Of a DNA stretch of 42,403 nt, positions 16,903 to 25,699 are shown piece after piece. The translations under genes were made by a program, and so were the position numbers. The stretch comes from Actinomadura sp. 7K507 (GTDB taxonomy: Bacteria > Actinomycetota > Actinomycetes > Streptosporangiales > Streptosporangiaceae). The DNA lies in contig NZ_SMKK01000062.1 in NCBI RefSeq assembly GCF_004348425.1, positions 1 through 42,403 on the forward strand, in the 5' to 3' direction. How positions within the stretch are numbered: the first letter of the stretch is position 1; each line of letters begins with the position of its first letter. Under the pieces are notes generated by a model. The model did no database searches and was not told the DNA's origin. It was given only the letters and a program-made list of their open reading frames with translations.

Positions 16903-18932
16903 CGGGCGCGGACCGCCGACACGTGCTCGTGATCGCCACGCAATGCCGCTCGATGAGCACGCTCGCCGCTCTAGAGCCTGCCGCCCGCGAGTTGGCCGAC
17001 GCCCTGCGCAATCCCAGCATTGGCGGCTGTGACCCGGGCCTGCCCGGCGGAGAGTCCGTCCTCCACGGTGAACTGACCGTCCCGGACATCGAAGCGGCGG
17101 TGCGTACCTCAATCTCCCGCGCCGCCGACAAGGGCGCCACGCTCGTGCTGGCCCTGCTCGGGCACGGGTTCACCCCCGGCGACGATCCCACGCTTTACCT
17201 CATGGCACGCGACTCGAAGAGCGGTGACAGGAGCAGCGGCGTCGACGTCGGACGGCTCGTGGGCGAAGCCGCCGACCACACTGGCGTGAAAGGCGTCTTC
17301 GCCATCGTCGACGCCTGTGACGCTGCGGGAGCCATCCCCCCAGCCAGCACCCTGACCATCGGCTCATCCAGCGGGAAGACGCGGCTGGCGCTTCTAATGG
17401 CCGCGGCGGTGAACCAGCCCGCCTACGACATGGCCATGTCCCGCAGGCTGGCCCGGCTCATGGATGCCGGCCTGGCCAGATCGGACCCCCATCTCTGCCT
17501 GACCGAGATCACCCTCGAGCTGCGCGAGCACATCACGCAGCAGAGCATCACCCATTTCTTCTACGACGGCAGCGATTCCTGTGTCCCTCTCTGGCTCTCG
17601 CGCAACCGGCACGCAAAAGCCAACATGTCGCCCCTCGGGCCGCACGGGACTGTAGAGCTAAACACAGCCTTGGCGCCCTTGAACTTGGGCGGGCTGGTTG
17701 GGCCTGGCTGGACTCTCGTCGATCTCTACCGGCTGCACCAAGAGATCGCGCAGGCAGAACCGGGAACCGCCCGGACACGCGCCGCCAGTCTCGTTGAACG
17801 CCTGATCCTGGCTCACCGGACCGCTGCGTTTCTGCGGTCCTTCATGCCTGCCGCGTTGACCGGGCCGCGGCTGCGTCAGGCCGTGGCGGCCCTAAATATG
17901 GCCGTCTCCGACGACCAGCCAGTCGGTGACTTGCAAACCGAGATCGACGCGGCCGAGTATGTCGCGCGTAACGCTCCCATTAGCAGGGGGGCATGCGGGA
18001 AAGCGCTGACCCGGTTCGTGGTAGAGCTGGCTGACGACGCAGGTCGGAACCTCGACGAGCCCGAACTGCGGCATTGGGCGACGGAAATCAATACGCTAGT
18101 CGCGCTCAATGACGCGGTGCACGACCGGCGTAAACGCCGGGTGGAGCGCCAACTCCGCCTGATCGTAAGCCTCCACTACGCCCTAGCCGACGACTGGCCG
18201 GAGCAGATCGGCGCCTGGCTGCTCCACGACCAAGCCGTCTATGAACACGAGAACTTCGACTGCTCCGGCAGCGACCGCCCTGGGACCGAGACCGCACTCG
18301 CCAACGCGGTGGACTGGGCCGAGGACCACGCCGACGCGCTCGGCCTCCCCCTCCGCCGCATCGAGGTCGCGATGCCGACCGGACTGCTGCTGCAGTGGCG
18401 CCCCGAGGAGTCCCCCTACGAGCGGCGACTCGGCGTCGACTACGACGTCCTACCCCGCTGGAGCCGCTGGCTGGAGAGGCTGCCAGACACCCGCCGCGCC
18501 ATCCGGAGCGCGCGCCGGCGGTTGACCGAAATCGCCTCAATCACCGAAGGCTGCCGCCTCGACTGGATCCCGGCAGGGCAGGCCGTCGAGCAGCACCGGC
18601 TCGACGAGGAATTCCGCAACGGCGTGTACCGGAGGGGCGTGGGGCTGCTGGCCTCCCCTGACCGCAACGAGAAGCTGTTCGAACTGCTGCTACGGTTCGC
18701 GCCGATCGTGGTGTGGCCGCAAAGCGCCAGCGCCGGTCCCGAGCACCAGAAGCGCGTCGAGGACTCCTGGAACGAGCTCCCGCTGGGCTTCCTGCACGCC
18801 TATCGCGCCCGGTGGCGCGACCAATCCTGCGACCCGGTCGCCGACCTGCGCGCGGTCTGGGACGACGAGGAATGGCTCGCGTTCTGCGACGCCTTGCTAC
18901 CCCCGCGCGGCTACAAGACGAGGAGTACCTGA
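16899..18932 (+). CDS. Caspase-like VMAP protein (vWA-MoxR-associated protein)
   Basis: 677 residues. Residues 1-230 form a caspase/CHAT-like protease domain: a first strand HVLVIATQC, the histidine motif LVLALLGHGF (His89) and the cysteine motif FAIVDACDAAG (Cys140), giving the expected His-Cys dyad. The middle (about 260-430) is a helical region like VMAP-M modules, and the C-terminal part (about 480-670) matches the VMAP-C domain: LRRIEVAMPTGLLLQW, the ERRLGVDYDVLPRWSRWL segment, then LLRFAPIVVWP and the tryptophan-rich end. VMAP proteins are the hub of vWA-MoxR-VMAP ternary conflict systems, with a variable N-terminal effector, here a protease. It starts four bases inside the hydrolase gene and ends one base into the MoxR start (TGATG). 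Confidence 0.85.
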   Translation: MTGADRRHVLVIATQCRSMSTLAALEPAARELADALRNPSIGGCDPGLPGGESVLHGELTVPDIEAAVRTSISRAADKGATLVLALLGHGFTPGDDPTLYLMARDSKSGDRSSGVDVGRLVGEAADHTGVKGVFAIVDACDAAGAIPPASTLTIGSSSGKTRLALLMAAAVNQPAYDMAMSRRLARLMDAGLARSDPHLCLTEITLELREHITQQSITHFFYDGSDSCVPLWLSRNRHAKANMSPLGPHGTVELNTALAPLNLGGLVGPGWTLVDLYRLHQEIAQAEPGTARTRAASLVERLILAHRTAAFLRSFMPAALTGPRLRQAVAALNMAVSDDQPVGDLQTEIDAAEYVARNAPISRGACGKALTRFVVELADDAGRNLDEPELRHWATEINTLVALNDAVHDRRKRRVERQLRLIVSLHYALADDWPEQIGAWLLHDQAVYEHENFDCSGSDRPGTETALANAVDWAEDHADALGLPLRRIEVAMPTGLLLQWRPEESPYERRLGVDYDVLPRWSRWLERLPDTRRAIRSARRRLTEIASITEGCRLDWIPAGQAVEQHRLDEEFRNGVYRRGVGLLASPDRNEKLFELLLRFAPIVVWPQSASAGPEHQKRVEDSWNELPLGFLHAYRARWRDQSCDPVADLRAVWDDEEWLAFCDALLPPRGYKTRST

Positions 18933-19873
18933 TGTCCTGGGGTTCTTACTATCGAGGCGACGGCACCGCTCGCGAGGTCGAGCTTGCGCCACCCCCGCCC
19001 TGGCGGGAATTCCCGCACCGCCCACTCGGTCAGAAGTTCCGCCCGCCCGAGGGCCTGCCCGACGCGGTCAACGCGGCGCTGAGCCTGCGCCGTCCCCTGC
19101 TGGTCACTGGGGCTCCCGGCTCCGGCAAGTCCACGGTGATCGAGTCGGTCGCGCACGAGTTGGCCCTTGGCCCCGTCCTGCGATGGCACATCACATCCCG
19201 CAGCACACTGGAAGACGCGCTGTACCGCTATGACGTGCTCGGCCGCATCCACGAGCAGCAACTGAGGACCGCCGCTGGCCACGACGAAACAGTCGACGAC
19301 ATCGCCCCATTCCTGCGCCTCGGACCGCTGGGGACAGCCCTGGTGCCAGCCACACTGCCGCGCGCACTGCTCATCGACGAGATCGACAAGAGCGACTTGG
19401 ACCTGCCCAGCGATCTGCTCGACGTGCTGGAGCGAGGCGAGTACCCGATCCTCGAACTCGAACGCCACAAGGCCGAGCAGGTAGCGGTGCGAATGTGGGA
19501 CAGCGACGAGACGTACACAATCGAGCGCGGCAAAGTGCAGTGCACCGAGTTCCCCTTCATCGTGATGACCAGCAATGCCGAGCGCGACTTCCCTCCAGCG
19601 TTCCTGCGGCGCTGCATCCGCTTCCAGATGCCCGAACCCGACGAGGAGACACTTCGCGAGGTCGTCCAAGCCCACCTGGATGTGGAGGTACCCGCCGAGG
19701 GGCCGGTGGCCACCCTCGTGCGAGGGTTCGTCACCCGCCTACGCGCCGGCGACAACCTGGCGGTCGACCAGTTGCTCAGCGCGGTCTTCGTACTCTCCGG
19801 CGACGACGCCCCCCAGGGCGCCCGGCACGACGACCTAGTCGCCCTCCTACTGCGGGAACTCTCCCATGGATGA
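18932..19873 (+). CDS. MoxR-type AAA+ ATPase
   Basis: 313 residues from the ATG of the TGATG overlap; the longer open frame upstream is inside the VMAP gene. Walker A is VTGAPGSGKS (residues 58-67), Walker B RALLIDEIDKSD (144-155), sensor-1 FIVMTSNAERDFP and a likely arginine finger in AFLRRCIRF. A roughly 30-residue N-terminal extension (VELAPPPPWREFPHRP) precedes the AAA core, as in other MoxR proteins of VMAP operons. MoxR ATPases act with vWA-domain partners as remodelling chaperones. The next gene, beginning eight bases before this stop, encodes that vWA partner. All ATPase motifs are intact. Confidence 0.92.
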   Translation: MSWGSYYRGDGTAREVELAPPPPWREFPHRPLGQKFRPPEGLPDAVNAALSLRRPLLVTGAPGSGKSTVIESVAHELALGPVLRWHITSRSTLEDALYRYDVLGRIHEQQLRTAAGHDETVDDIAPFLRLGPLGTALVPATLPRALLIDEIDKSDLDLPSDLLDVLERGEYPILELERHKAEQVAVRMWDSDETYTIERGKVQCTEFPFIVMTSNAERDFPPAFLRRCIRFQMPEPDEETLREVVQAHLDVEVPAEGPVATLVRGFVTRLRAGDNLAVDQLLSAVFVLSGDDAPQGARHDDLVALLLRELSHG

Positions 19874-22800
19874 CGCCGACCTGGCCCACTGCGTCCGGTC
19901 GATGCTGACGCTGGACCGGACCCTGGACGGCGCCTCGATCGCCAACGCCCTGTGGCTGGCCGCCACCGCACCGGCGCCCAACGAGAGCACCGACCGCTCC
20001 CCGCCCGCCCGGGAACCGCACTCCTCAACTCCGCCACCTGCGAAGACCGAACCATTCGCTGGCGCGACTCCTGACCCCGGTTCTGCGCACGACGCCGCTC
20101 CTGCACGGAACGACGCGGTGTCGACATCTTCGGAACCGGCAGACACGACCCCGCACCCAGCGTCAACAGCCGGACGGCAAGTCAACGTCCGGAAAGCGAG
20201 CGCGCTTCCCTCCCCGCTGGCCCTCGCGCGGTCCCTGCGCCCGTTCAAGCGGCCCCGGCCGGGCGGTCGCCGGTCACAACTCGACATCGACGCCACCATC
20301 ACGGCCTATGCCCAGACCTGGACACTCATCCCCCAGTTCCGTCCCGCCCCAGAACGCTGGTTCGAACTGGGCCTGGTCGTGGACAGCTCGCCCTCGATGA
20401 CGGTGTGGGACGAGGCGGTGGCCGAGTTCACGTCTCTGTTGCACCAGCTCGGGGCCTTTCGTCGGATCCGCACGTGGCGGATATCCGCGGAAGACCCATC
20501 CCCGGTCCTGCGCGACGAAAGCGGCCGGCCCGCCGCGGCGGACCAGTTACGCGCCCCGGACGGACGCCGTCTCCTCATCGTGTTGACCGACGGAGCCGCC
20601 CACGGATGGTCCGGCACCGACATCTGGACCACGATCCGGACCTGGGCGAGCTCGACACCGACCGCGCTGATCAGCCCGCTACCCACGCGCATGTGGCGGC
20701 GCACTGGCCTGGACCTGCCCGCAGCACGGGCGGGCGGGGACGCTCCCGGCACCCCCAACACCAGGCTCCGGTTCACAGCACGGCACCCGTTTGACACACC
20801 CCACTATGTGGAGTGGATGCCGATCCCGGCGGCCACACTCACCCCCCATTCGCTCGGCCGCTGGGCGGCGACGCTGATGCGCAACGCCCCTCAAGGATGT
20901 GACGCACTCCTGATCCCGCCGACAGGACGTGTCCCCAAAGAGGTTGAGGAGGACGATGACGCTCCCGCTCCGGGAGACCGCTTGGTAGAGATGTTCCGGC
21001 GCGTCGCCTCCCCCCGAGCCGTCCGGCTTGCCATCCTCAGCTCCCCGTTCGCCGAGATCACCCTGCCGCTGCTGAACCTCATTCGACAGGAACTGGTATC
21101 CGCCGCGTCCAATGACGACATCGCCGAGGTCGTCGTGGGCGAGCTGTGCGAACCCCCGTCCGGACCCGTGGTGCGGTTCCGCGACGGTGTCCAGGAAGCG
21201 CTACAGGAACTGCTAGGCGCATCGGACGCCTGGCGCACCTACGACGTCCTGCGGCAGCGGGTCGTCGCTGGAAAGGGTTCGACAGCGACGTTCGCGGCGG
21301 CGATCGAGGACGCCGAGGGCGACCTCGCGCTGCCCACCGACCTGCGCCTGCTGACGCACGCCGCCCGCGATGCCCTACATTTCCTCGGCGCGCTGCCAGA
21401 GGGCACACCGATTATCCGCACGCGGGAAGCCACCGAGCCCGAGGAAGCCCCGGTCATCACCCGGTCGAGCCACTTGGCTCAGCTCGCGATCGCTGCCTCG
21501 TTCATGCCGCAGTACGCCAAGCTGGAACCCAGAGTGCGCAGGAGCGTCGAGGTAGCTCTCGTCAAGTTCGCTGAGCCCACTGTGGGTGGGCTGCACCTAG
21601 AGAAGATCGACGGTGCCCGGGACCCACGGATCCGCACCATCAGAATCGACGAGTACCGGAGCGGATTGGTGCTGGCGCCCGAGCGGGGCGGCGTGTACTG
21701 CCTGCTGACGGTGCTGGCGCACGATGAAGCGATCGCCTATGCCAAGAGCAAGAGGTTCAGCGTCAACCAGGCGATCGGCGTGCTGGAGACCTGGGATCAG
21801 GAGCGCCTGAAGAGGCTCTCCCCCACGCTGGAGAAGGTCGCCGAGGGCAGCGCGTACCGGCTGTTCGGGCACGTCTTCGACAAGGACCTGCACAAGCTCG
21901 GCATCGACCGGGAGCTGATCCCGCTAGTGCGGTTACTGACTGACGAACACCAACTAGAGGCGCTGGAGCGGCTGGTGCCCGAGCCGCAATACATCGCGCT
22001 GCTGGGACTGGCACAAGGTATGACCGTCGAACAGGCATGGTGGGAGGTCGCGTCGCTACTTGCCGAGCAGGCACCGACCGCCGTCGACCCCGACGATCTG
22101 GAAACAGCGATGCGACGCACGCCGGGGCACGTGGTGTTCGTAGATGGGCCCGAGAACCTGCGTGAGATCCTGGCGCGCCCGTTCGACACCTGGCGGATCT
22201 TCCTACATCCCGTCCAGCGGAAGGCGGTGCTACGGGAATCGTACAGCGGGCCCGCGCAGGTGACTGGCGGGGCCGGGACGGGCAAGACGGTGGCTGCTCT
22301 ACACCGAGCCCGGTACCTAGCCACGCGGGCCAGCGCGCGGGTGCTCCTGACTACGTTCACCAGGAACCTCGCGCAGTCCCTACAACGGCGGCTGGATCTG
22401 CTGGTAGATGACGCGCAGGTGCGTCAGCGCATCACCGTCGACAACGTCGACCGGCTCGCCCACAGCATCGTCGCGCGCCACGGCCGACCGGGCATCGCGG
22501 GGCCAGACGTGCTGGATCCGCTGTGGGAGCAGGTCGCCGTGGGCCTACCGTACTCGACCACGTTCCTGCAGCAAGAGTGGGAACACGTGATACTCGCCCA
22601 GGACCTTCGGAGCCTGGACGACTACCTCACCTGCCCGCGGACCGGCCGCGGCGTGCCGCTGGGAAAGACCCAGCGGCGAGCGGTGTGGCAGGCCGTCTCC
22701 GGGGTGGTCGATGAACTGCACAGCGCGGGCCTCTTCACCTTCCAGCAACTCGCCAATCAGGCCGCCGAACTGGTCCGTGCACCCGAGTACGACCACATCA

Positions 22801-23546
22801 TCATCGACGAGGCGCAGGACATCCACCCCACCCAGTGGCGGCTCCTTCGCCGGCTGGTTGCCAGCGGGCCCGACGATCTGTTCGTGGTGGCCGACCCGCA
22901 TCAACGCATTTACGAAAGCCACGTCTCGCTGGCCAGCCTCGGTATCAACGTGCGGGGCCGCAGCACAAAGCTGAAGCTCAACTACCGCACAACGCAAGAG
23001 ATCCTCTCCTGGGCGGTTCCGCTGCTCGGGCTGGAACCCGCACAGGGCCTCGACGACTCGGCCGACACCCTAGATGGGTACCGCTCCCCCATACACGGCA
23101 GCCTTCCCGTAGTGCGCGGCTACGCTGACAAGGACGCCGAACTGGACGCGCTGGCCGCGCAGGTCCGCGCCTGGCTCGACGAAGGGATCGAACCTGGCGC
23201 TATCGGGGTGGCGACCCGCTACCAGTACATGGTCCGCAGGGTTACCGGACGGCTGAAGGTTGAGGGCATCACGGCCCACCAGGTGCCCAGCATGTCGGTC
23301 GGGGTCCAGGTCGGGTCGATGCATCGGATGAAGGGACTGGAGTTCAGGTGCGTGGCGGTGGTGGGCGCCGAGGAGGGGGCGATCCCCGCGTCCTTGGCCA
23401 TCACACCCGAGGCCGAAGACGGCAAAGCGCACGCACAGGACCTCCAGAAGGAGCGGCGCCTGCTGTTCGTCACCTGCACCCGCGCCCGCGACCACCTGTA
23501 CGTCTCCTACACCGGTAAGCCAAGCCCGTTCCTGACGGTTCGGTGA
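19866..23546 (+). CDS. vWA (SAV_2336)-RelE-like-UvrD helicase fusion protein
   Basis: 1226 residues in one uninterrupted frame. Residues 1-35 resemble the SAV_2336 N-terminal helix, followed by a disordered Pro/Ser/Thr-rich linker (40-140). Residues about 165-350 form a vWA domain with the MIDAS loop ELGLVVDSSPSM (D173, S175, S177) and LIVLTDG at 237-243; a helical region runs to about 520. Residues about 538-625 have the RelE/ParE toxin fold: a helix pair (MPQYAKLEPRVRRSVEVALVKF), GLHLEKIDGARDPRIRTIRI, DEYRSGLVL and GVYCLLTVLAHDEAIAYA. Residues about 775-1216 are a complete SF1 helicase: GGAGTGKT (801-808), TTFTRNLAQSL, IIIDEAQD (978-985), VVADPHQRIY, LKLNYRTTQEI, GSMHRMKGLEF and LLFVTCTRARDHLYVSY. 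RelE-UvrD proteins and vWA-SAV_2336 proteins are each known; joining them in a VMAP operon is the remarkable feature. Confidence 0.85.
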   Translation: MDDADLAHCVRSMLTLDRTLDGASIANALWLAATAPAPNESTDRSPPAREPHSSTPPPAKTEPFAGATPDPGSAHDAAPARNDAVSTSSEPADTTPHPASTAGRQVNVRKASALPSPLALARSLRPFKRPRPGGRRSQLDIDATITAYAQTWTLIPQFRPAPERWFELGLVVDSSPSMTVWDEAVAEFTSLLHQLGAFRRIRTWRISAEDPSPVLRDESGRPAAADQLRAPDGRRLLIVLTDGAAHGWSGTDIWTTIRTWASSTPTALISPLPTRMWRRTGLDLPAARAGGDAPGTPNTRLRFTARHPFDTPHYVEWMPIPAATLTPHSLGRWAATLMRNAPQGCDALLIPPTGRVPKEVEEDDDAPAPGDRLVEMFRRVASPRAVRLAILSSPFAEITLPLLNLIRQELVSAASNDDIAEVVVGELCEPPSGPVVRFRDGVQEALQELLGASDAWRTYDVLRQRVVAGKGSTATFAAAIEDAEGDLALPTDLRLLTHAARDALHFLGALPEGTPIIRTREATEPEEAPVITRSSHLAQLAIAASFMPQYAKLEPRVRRSVEVALVKFAEPTVGGLHLEKIDGARDPRIRTIRIDEYRSGLVLAPERGGVYCLLTVLAHDEAIAYAKSKRFSVNQAIGVLETWDQERLKRLSPTLEKVAEGSAYRLFGHVFDKDLHKLGIDRELIPLVRLLTDEHQLEALERLVPEPQYIALLGLAQGMTVEQAWWEVASLLAEQAPTAVDPDDLETAMRRTPGHVVFVDGPENLREILARPFDTWRIFLHPVQRKAVLRESYSGPAQVTGGAGTGKTVAALHRARYLATRASARVLLTTFTRNLAQSLQRRLDLLVDDAQVRQRITVDNVDRLAHSIVARHGRPGIAGPDVLDPLWEQVAVGLPYSTTFLQQEWEHVILAQDLRSLDDYLTCPRTGRGVPLGKTQRRAVWQAVSGVVDELHSAGLFTFQQLANQAAELVRAPEYDHIIIDEAQDIHPTQWRLLRRLVASGPDDLFVVADPHQRIYESHVSLASLGINVRGRSTKLKLNYRTTQEILSWAVPLLGLEPAQGLDDSADTLDGYRSPIHGSLPVVRGYADKDAELDALAAQVRAWLDEGIEPGAIGVATRYQYMVRRVTGRLKVEGITAHQVPSMSVGVQVGSMHRMKGLEFRCVAVVGAEEGAIPASLAITPEAEDGKAHAQDLQKERRLLFVTCTRARDHLYVSYTGKPSPFLTVR

Positions 23547-23550
23547 CCGT

Positions 23551-23585
23551 CAGCCCGAGCCGGCGCCAGCCGTCGGCTCGGGCTG
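23551..23585 (+). terminator. Terminator of the conflict operon
   Basis: An 11-bp perfect stem (CAGCCCGAGCC at 23551-23561 with GGCTCGGGCTG at 23575-23585) with a 13-base loop begins five bases after the helicase stop codon. A smaller hairpin (CTGACGGT at 23532-23539 with ACCGTCAG at 23546-23553) overlaps the stop. No T-tract, as is common in high-GC actinomycetes. Confidence 0.7.
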
Positions 23586-23650
23586 GCCCTGTGGGGAACC
23601 TTCCGGTTCGGGCACGGACTGACGGCGTTCGACCTGCAAGCCGGTGACTA

Positions 23651-23679
23651 CGCCGAACGCTTGGCGGAGGCGTTCGGCG
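23651..23679 (-). terminator. Terminator of the AlbA_2 gene
   Basis: CGCCGAACGC (23651-23660) pairs with GCGTTCGGCG (23670-23679) across a 9-base loop, about 20 bases past the stop of the converging minus-strand gene at 23700. Confidence 0.6.
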
Positions 23680-23699
23680 GGCCGTAGCGGGACGTCCGG

Positions 23700-25151
23700 T
23701 CAGGTTGCTGCACCGAATGTTCTCGCCCAAGCGGCAATGGTGGGTTTCATGCTCGGGCCCCAATGGTGGAAATTGATGGTGCCGTTGATGTCCAGGAGGG
23801 GAACCTGTGGAAGCCCGAAGGCGTGGCATGCCTCGTTAGAGACCATGGCGGCGGCCGAGATCAGCCCCGGCCCGTCGACTGCGAGGTCGTCGACGTGAGC
23901 GAAGGCGTTGCCGACGGCGCGGGTAGTGGAGCGCAGGTTCGCGTACTCGCCGTGGTTGCCTTCGGAGATGAGTTTGATTTCGTACGGGTCGCCCCGGTGG
24001 GGCAAGGCCGTTTCGACGCCACCGAACTCGTTGATCCCTCCGAGGATGCTGCAACGGATCGCGGCCACACCGGTAGCGCCGGTGCGATCCCGGGCATGGC
24101 GTCCAAGGCATCTGAGACCCGAGAGAACGTAGAACATAGCGTCCTGCGCAAGCAGCTCGACCGTGTCGTCGCTCTTAGGTGGGAGCAGCGTGACGAGGAA
24201 TGTGCCGGAGCCGTCTTCGTGGAATTCGGCGTACAGAGCGATGATGGGGGCGCCGAAGCTGGCTACGAGGCGGCCCGGCGCGACCCGCACGTTCTCGAAG
24301 GTCACGTCTCGGCCGACCAGGACAGATGTGGTGCCGATGGACCTCTGGAACTCCATCAGCGACGCGCGGTTGATGACGAGCAGCCCGGCGACTTCCGGAG
24401 CCACAGTGACGGCCAGGATGGGGCGGGCCGGCTCTCGATTCTCCTCGAAGTATGGGATGTAAGGCACGCGAGGGGCCAGGGGTGAACTCGCCTGTGAGGC
24501 GGAGCCGTCATCGCCACCGTCCCACTGGTCACGCTCTTCGTAGGCGAGCAGGCACTCGATTTCCACTTCGCTGACCCGGTCCTGCACCGACCGGCCGTGG
24601 GTGAATCGGTCGCGGTACCGGGTCGCGATCTCGGGTTCCTGCATCCAGCGCGTTGCGGCCCCGTTGCGTATGGGGTACCGCAGCCAGCCATCCCGGTGGT
24701 GGACCTTTTCGCGCGTGTCCAAGACCGTATGCGGGGCGAGTGCGCTGCGCTCGACGAGGACCAGCAGGACACCGCGGCCGGGATCGTCAGGATCGTTGAC
24801 AGGCACGATGTCGACGGGAAGCGGGTGCGGTGCCGTGTTGGTAAGTACTGCGTAAAGCCGTTGCCGTTCACCGTCTGTGACGTCGACCTTGGTGATCGCT
24901 TCGGGAATCGCCTGGTCGCCGTCCTCCCGGACTCCGACGATCAGGGCACCGCCGCGGTCGTTGGCCATCGCGACGACGTCTTTGCAGAACTCCGCCTTCT
25001 GCTCGGGGTTCTTGGCGTGGACGAGTTCCTTGTAATCCAGGTCGGACGCCTCGGCTGCTTCCTCTCTCCCCACGAGCCCCTGCACGTCGGCGAAGGTCAC
25101 CTGTTCGAGTCGTTTCCCGAAGAGCGCCTCAAGGCGCGGTGAGCGGAGCAT
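23700..25151 (-). CDS. Schlafen AlbA_2 domain protein
   Basis: 483 residues. Residues about 25-160 match the AlbA_2 (Schlafen) domain: EASDLDYKELVHAK (the E-x-K type site near D38-K41), then FCKDVVAMANDRGGALIVGVRE (60-76), the glycine-rich strand typical of the family, and RGVLLVLVERSALAPHTV. The remaining 320 residues are a less conserved beta-rich region (GLLVINRASLMEFQRS, VLVGRDVTFENVRV, LLDINGTINFHHWGP) of unknown fold. AlbA_2 proteins bind nucleic acids and can be RNases or transcription regulators; bacterial versions often occur in defence islands. It converges on the VMAP operon and is probably a separate unit. The start at 25151 lacks a clear ribosome-binding site; the next Met is not evidently better. 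Confidence 0.75.
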   Translation of the reverse strand: MLRSPRLEALFGKRLEQVTFADVQGLVGREEAAEASDLDYKELVHAKNPEQKAEFCKDVVAMANDRGGALIVGVREDGDQAIPEAITKVDVTDGERQRLYAVLTNTAPHPLPVDIVPVNDPDDPGRGVLLVLVERSALAPHTVLDTREKVHHRDGWLRYPIRNGAATRWMQEPEIATRYRDRFTHGRSVQDRVSEVEIECLLAYEERDQWDGGDDGSASQASSPLAPRVPYIPYFEENREPARPILAVTVAPEVAGLLVINRASLMEFQRSIGTTSVLVGRDVTFENVRVAPGRLVASFGAPIIALYAEFHEDGSGTFLVTLLPPKSDDTVELLAQDAMFYVLSGLRCLGRHARDRTGATGVAAIRCSILGGINEFGGVETALPHRGDPYEIKLISEGNHGEYANLRSTTRAVGNAFAHVDDLAVDGPGLISAAAMVSNEACHAFGLPQVPLLDINGTINFHHWGPSMKPTIAAWARTFGAAT

Positions 25152-25304
25152 GCGAGAACTCTATGAAGTGGGTCGTCCTGCTGTGGGCCGGTTCGGTCAA
25201 GTCCACCAGGCCGCCGTTATTGCTGCGGCGCCTGGCCAGGCGGCTGTGTGAGGGAGCTGCCGGGTCAGGACAACGCCCGCCGCGCCTGCACGAGGAGGGT
25301 TCAC

Positions 25305-25345
25305 TGGTACGTGCCCCGCACCGGATTCGAACCGGCGCTACGCCT
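25305..25345 (-). tRNA. tRNA-like 3' end (T-arm and part of acceptor), partial
   Basis: On the minus strand the sequence GCCGGTTCGAATCCGGT forms a T-arm with the GTTCGAAT loop, followed by GCGGGGCA, like the 3' half of an acceptor stem with discriminator base. A matching 5' acceptor (GCCCCGC) is not found at tRNA distance upstream, so the gene is incomplete. Such 3' ends are typical leftovers of integration into tRNA genes (att sites). It could also be a chance match. Confidence 0.35.
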
Positions 25346-25423
25346 AGCGGGAGACAGGTGGGAATGAGGACGGCGGAGCTCCCAGAGCTGGTCATCGCTG
25401 TTGGGCCAACCGATGACAGCCGC

Positions 25424-25500
25424 TGCGGGATGATGGACAGCTGTGCTGTTGCGACTGGCCTGCTTGACCGTGGCGAACACGTTCGCGGCCCCCAACGCCA
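25424..25500 (+). pseudogene. Short 5' fragment of the integrase-core transposase
   Basis: Reads MLLRLACLTVANTFAA after a cgggatgatgg leader. The same leader and start (MLLRLAYLTVTNAFAV) occur on the minus strand near 15044-14978, at the beginning of the larger fragment there. Only about 70 bases are recognisable; afterwards the sequence diverges. Confidence 0.6.
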
Positions 25501-25699
25501 GAGCCCGCCAGCTACTCTGCTCACCTGCGCGAACGCAATTGCCGGCAAGCGCAAGGTCGCTCCGGGGTGACCACAGATTCAGCAGTTCCCGGAGCCCTCG
25601 GCGAGGACCTCCGCGCGGGCGCGGCGCCAGGGCCGGCGGTCCTTGCCGCTGGCGGTGCAGGCGGGTATGGGCACCTCCCGGAACTGGGTACGTGCGAGC

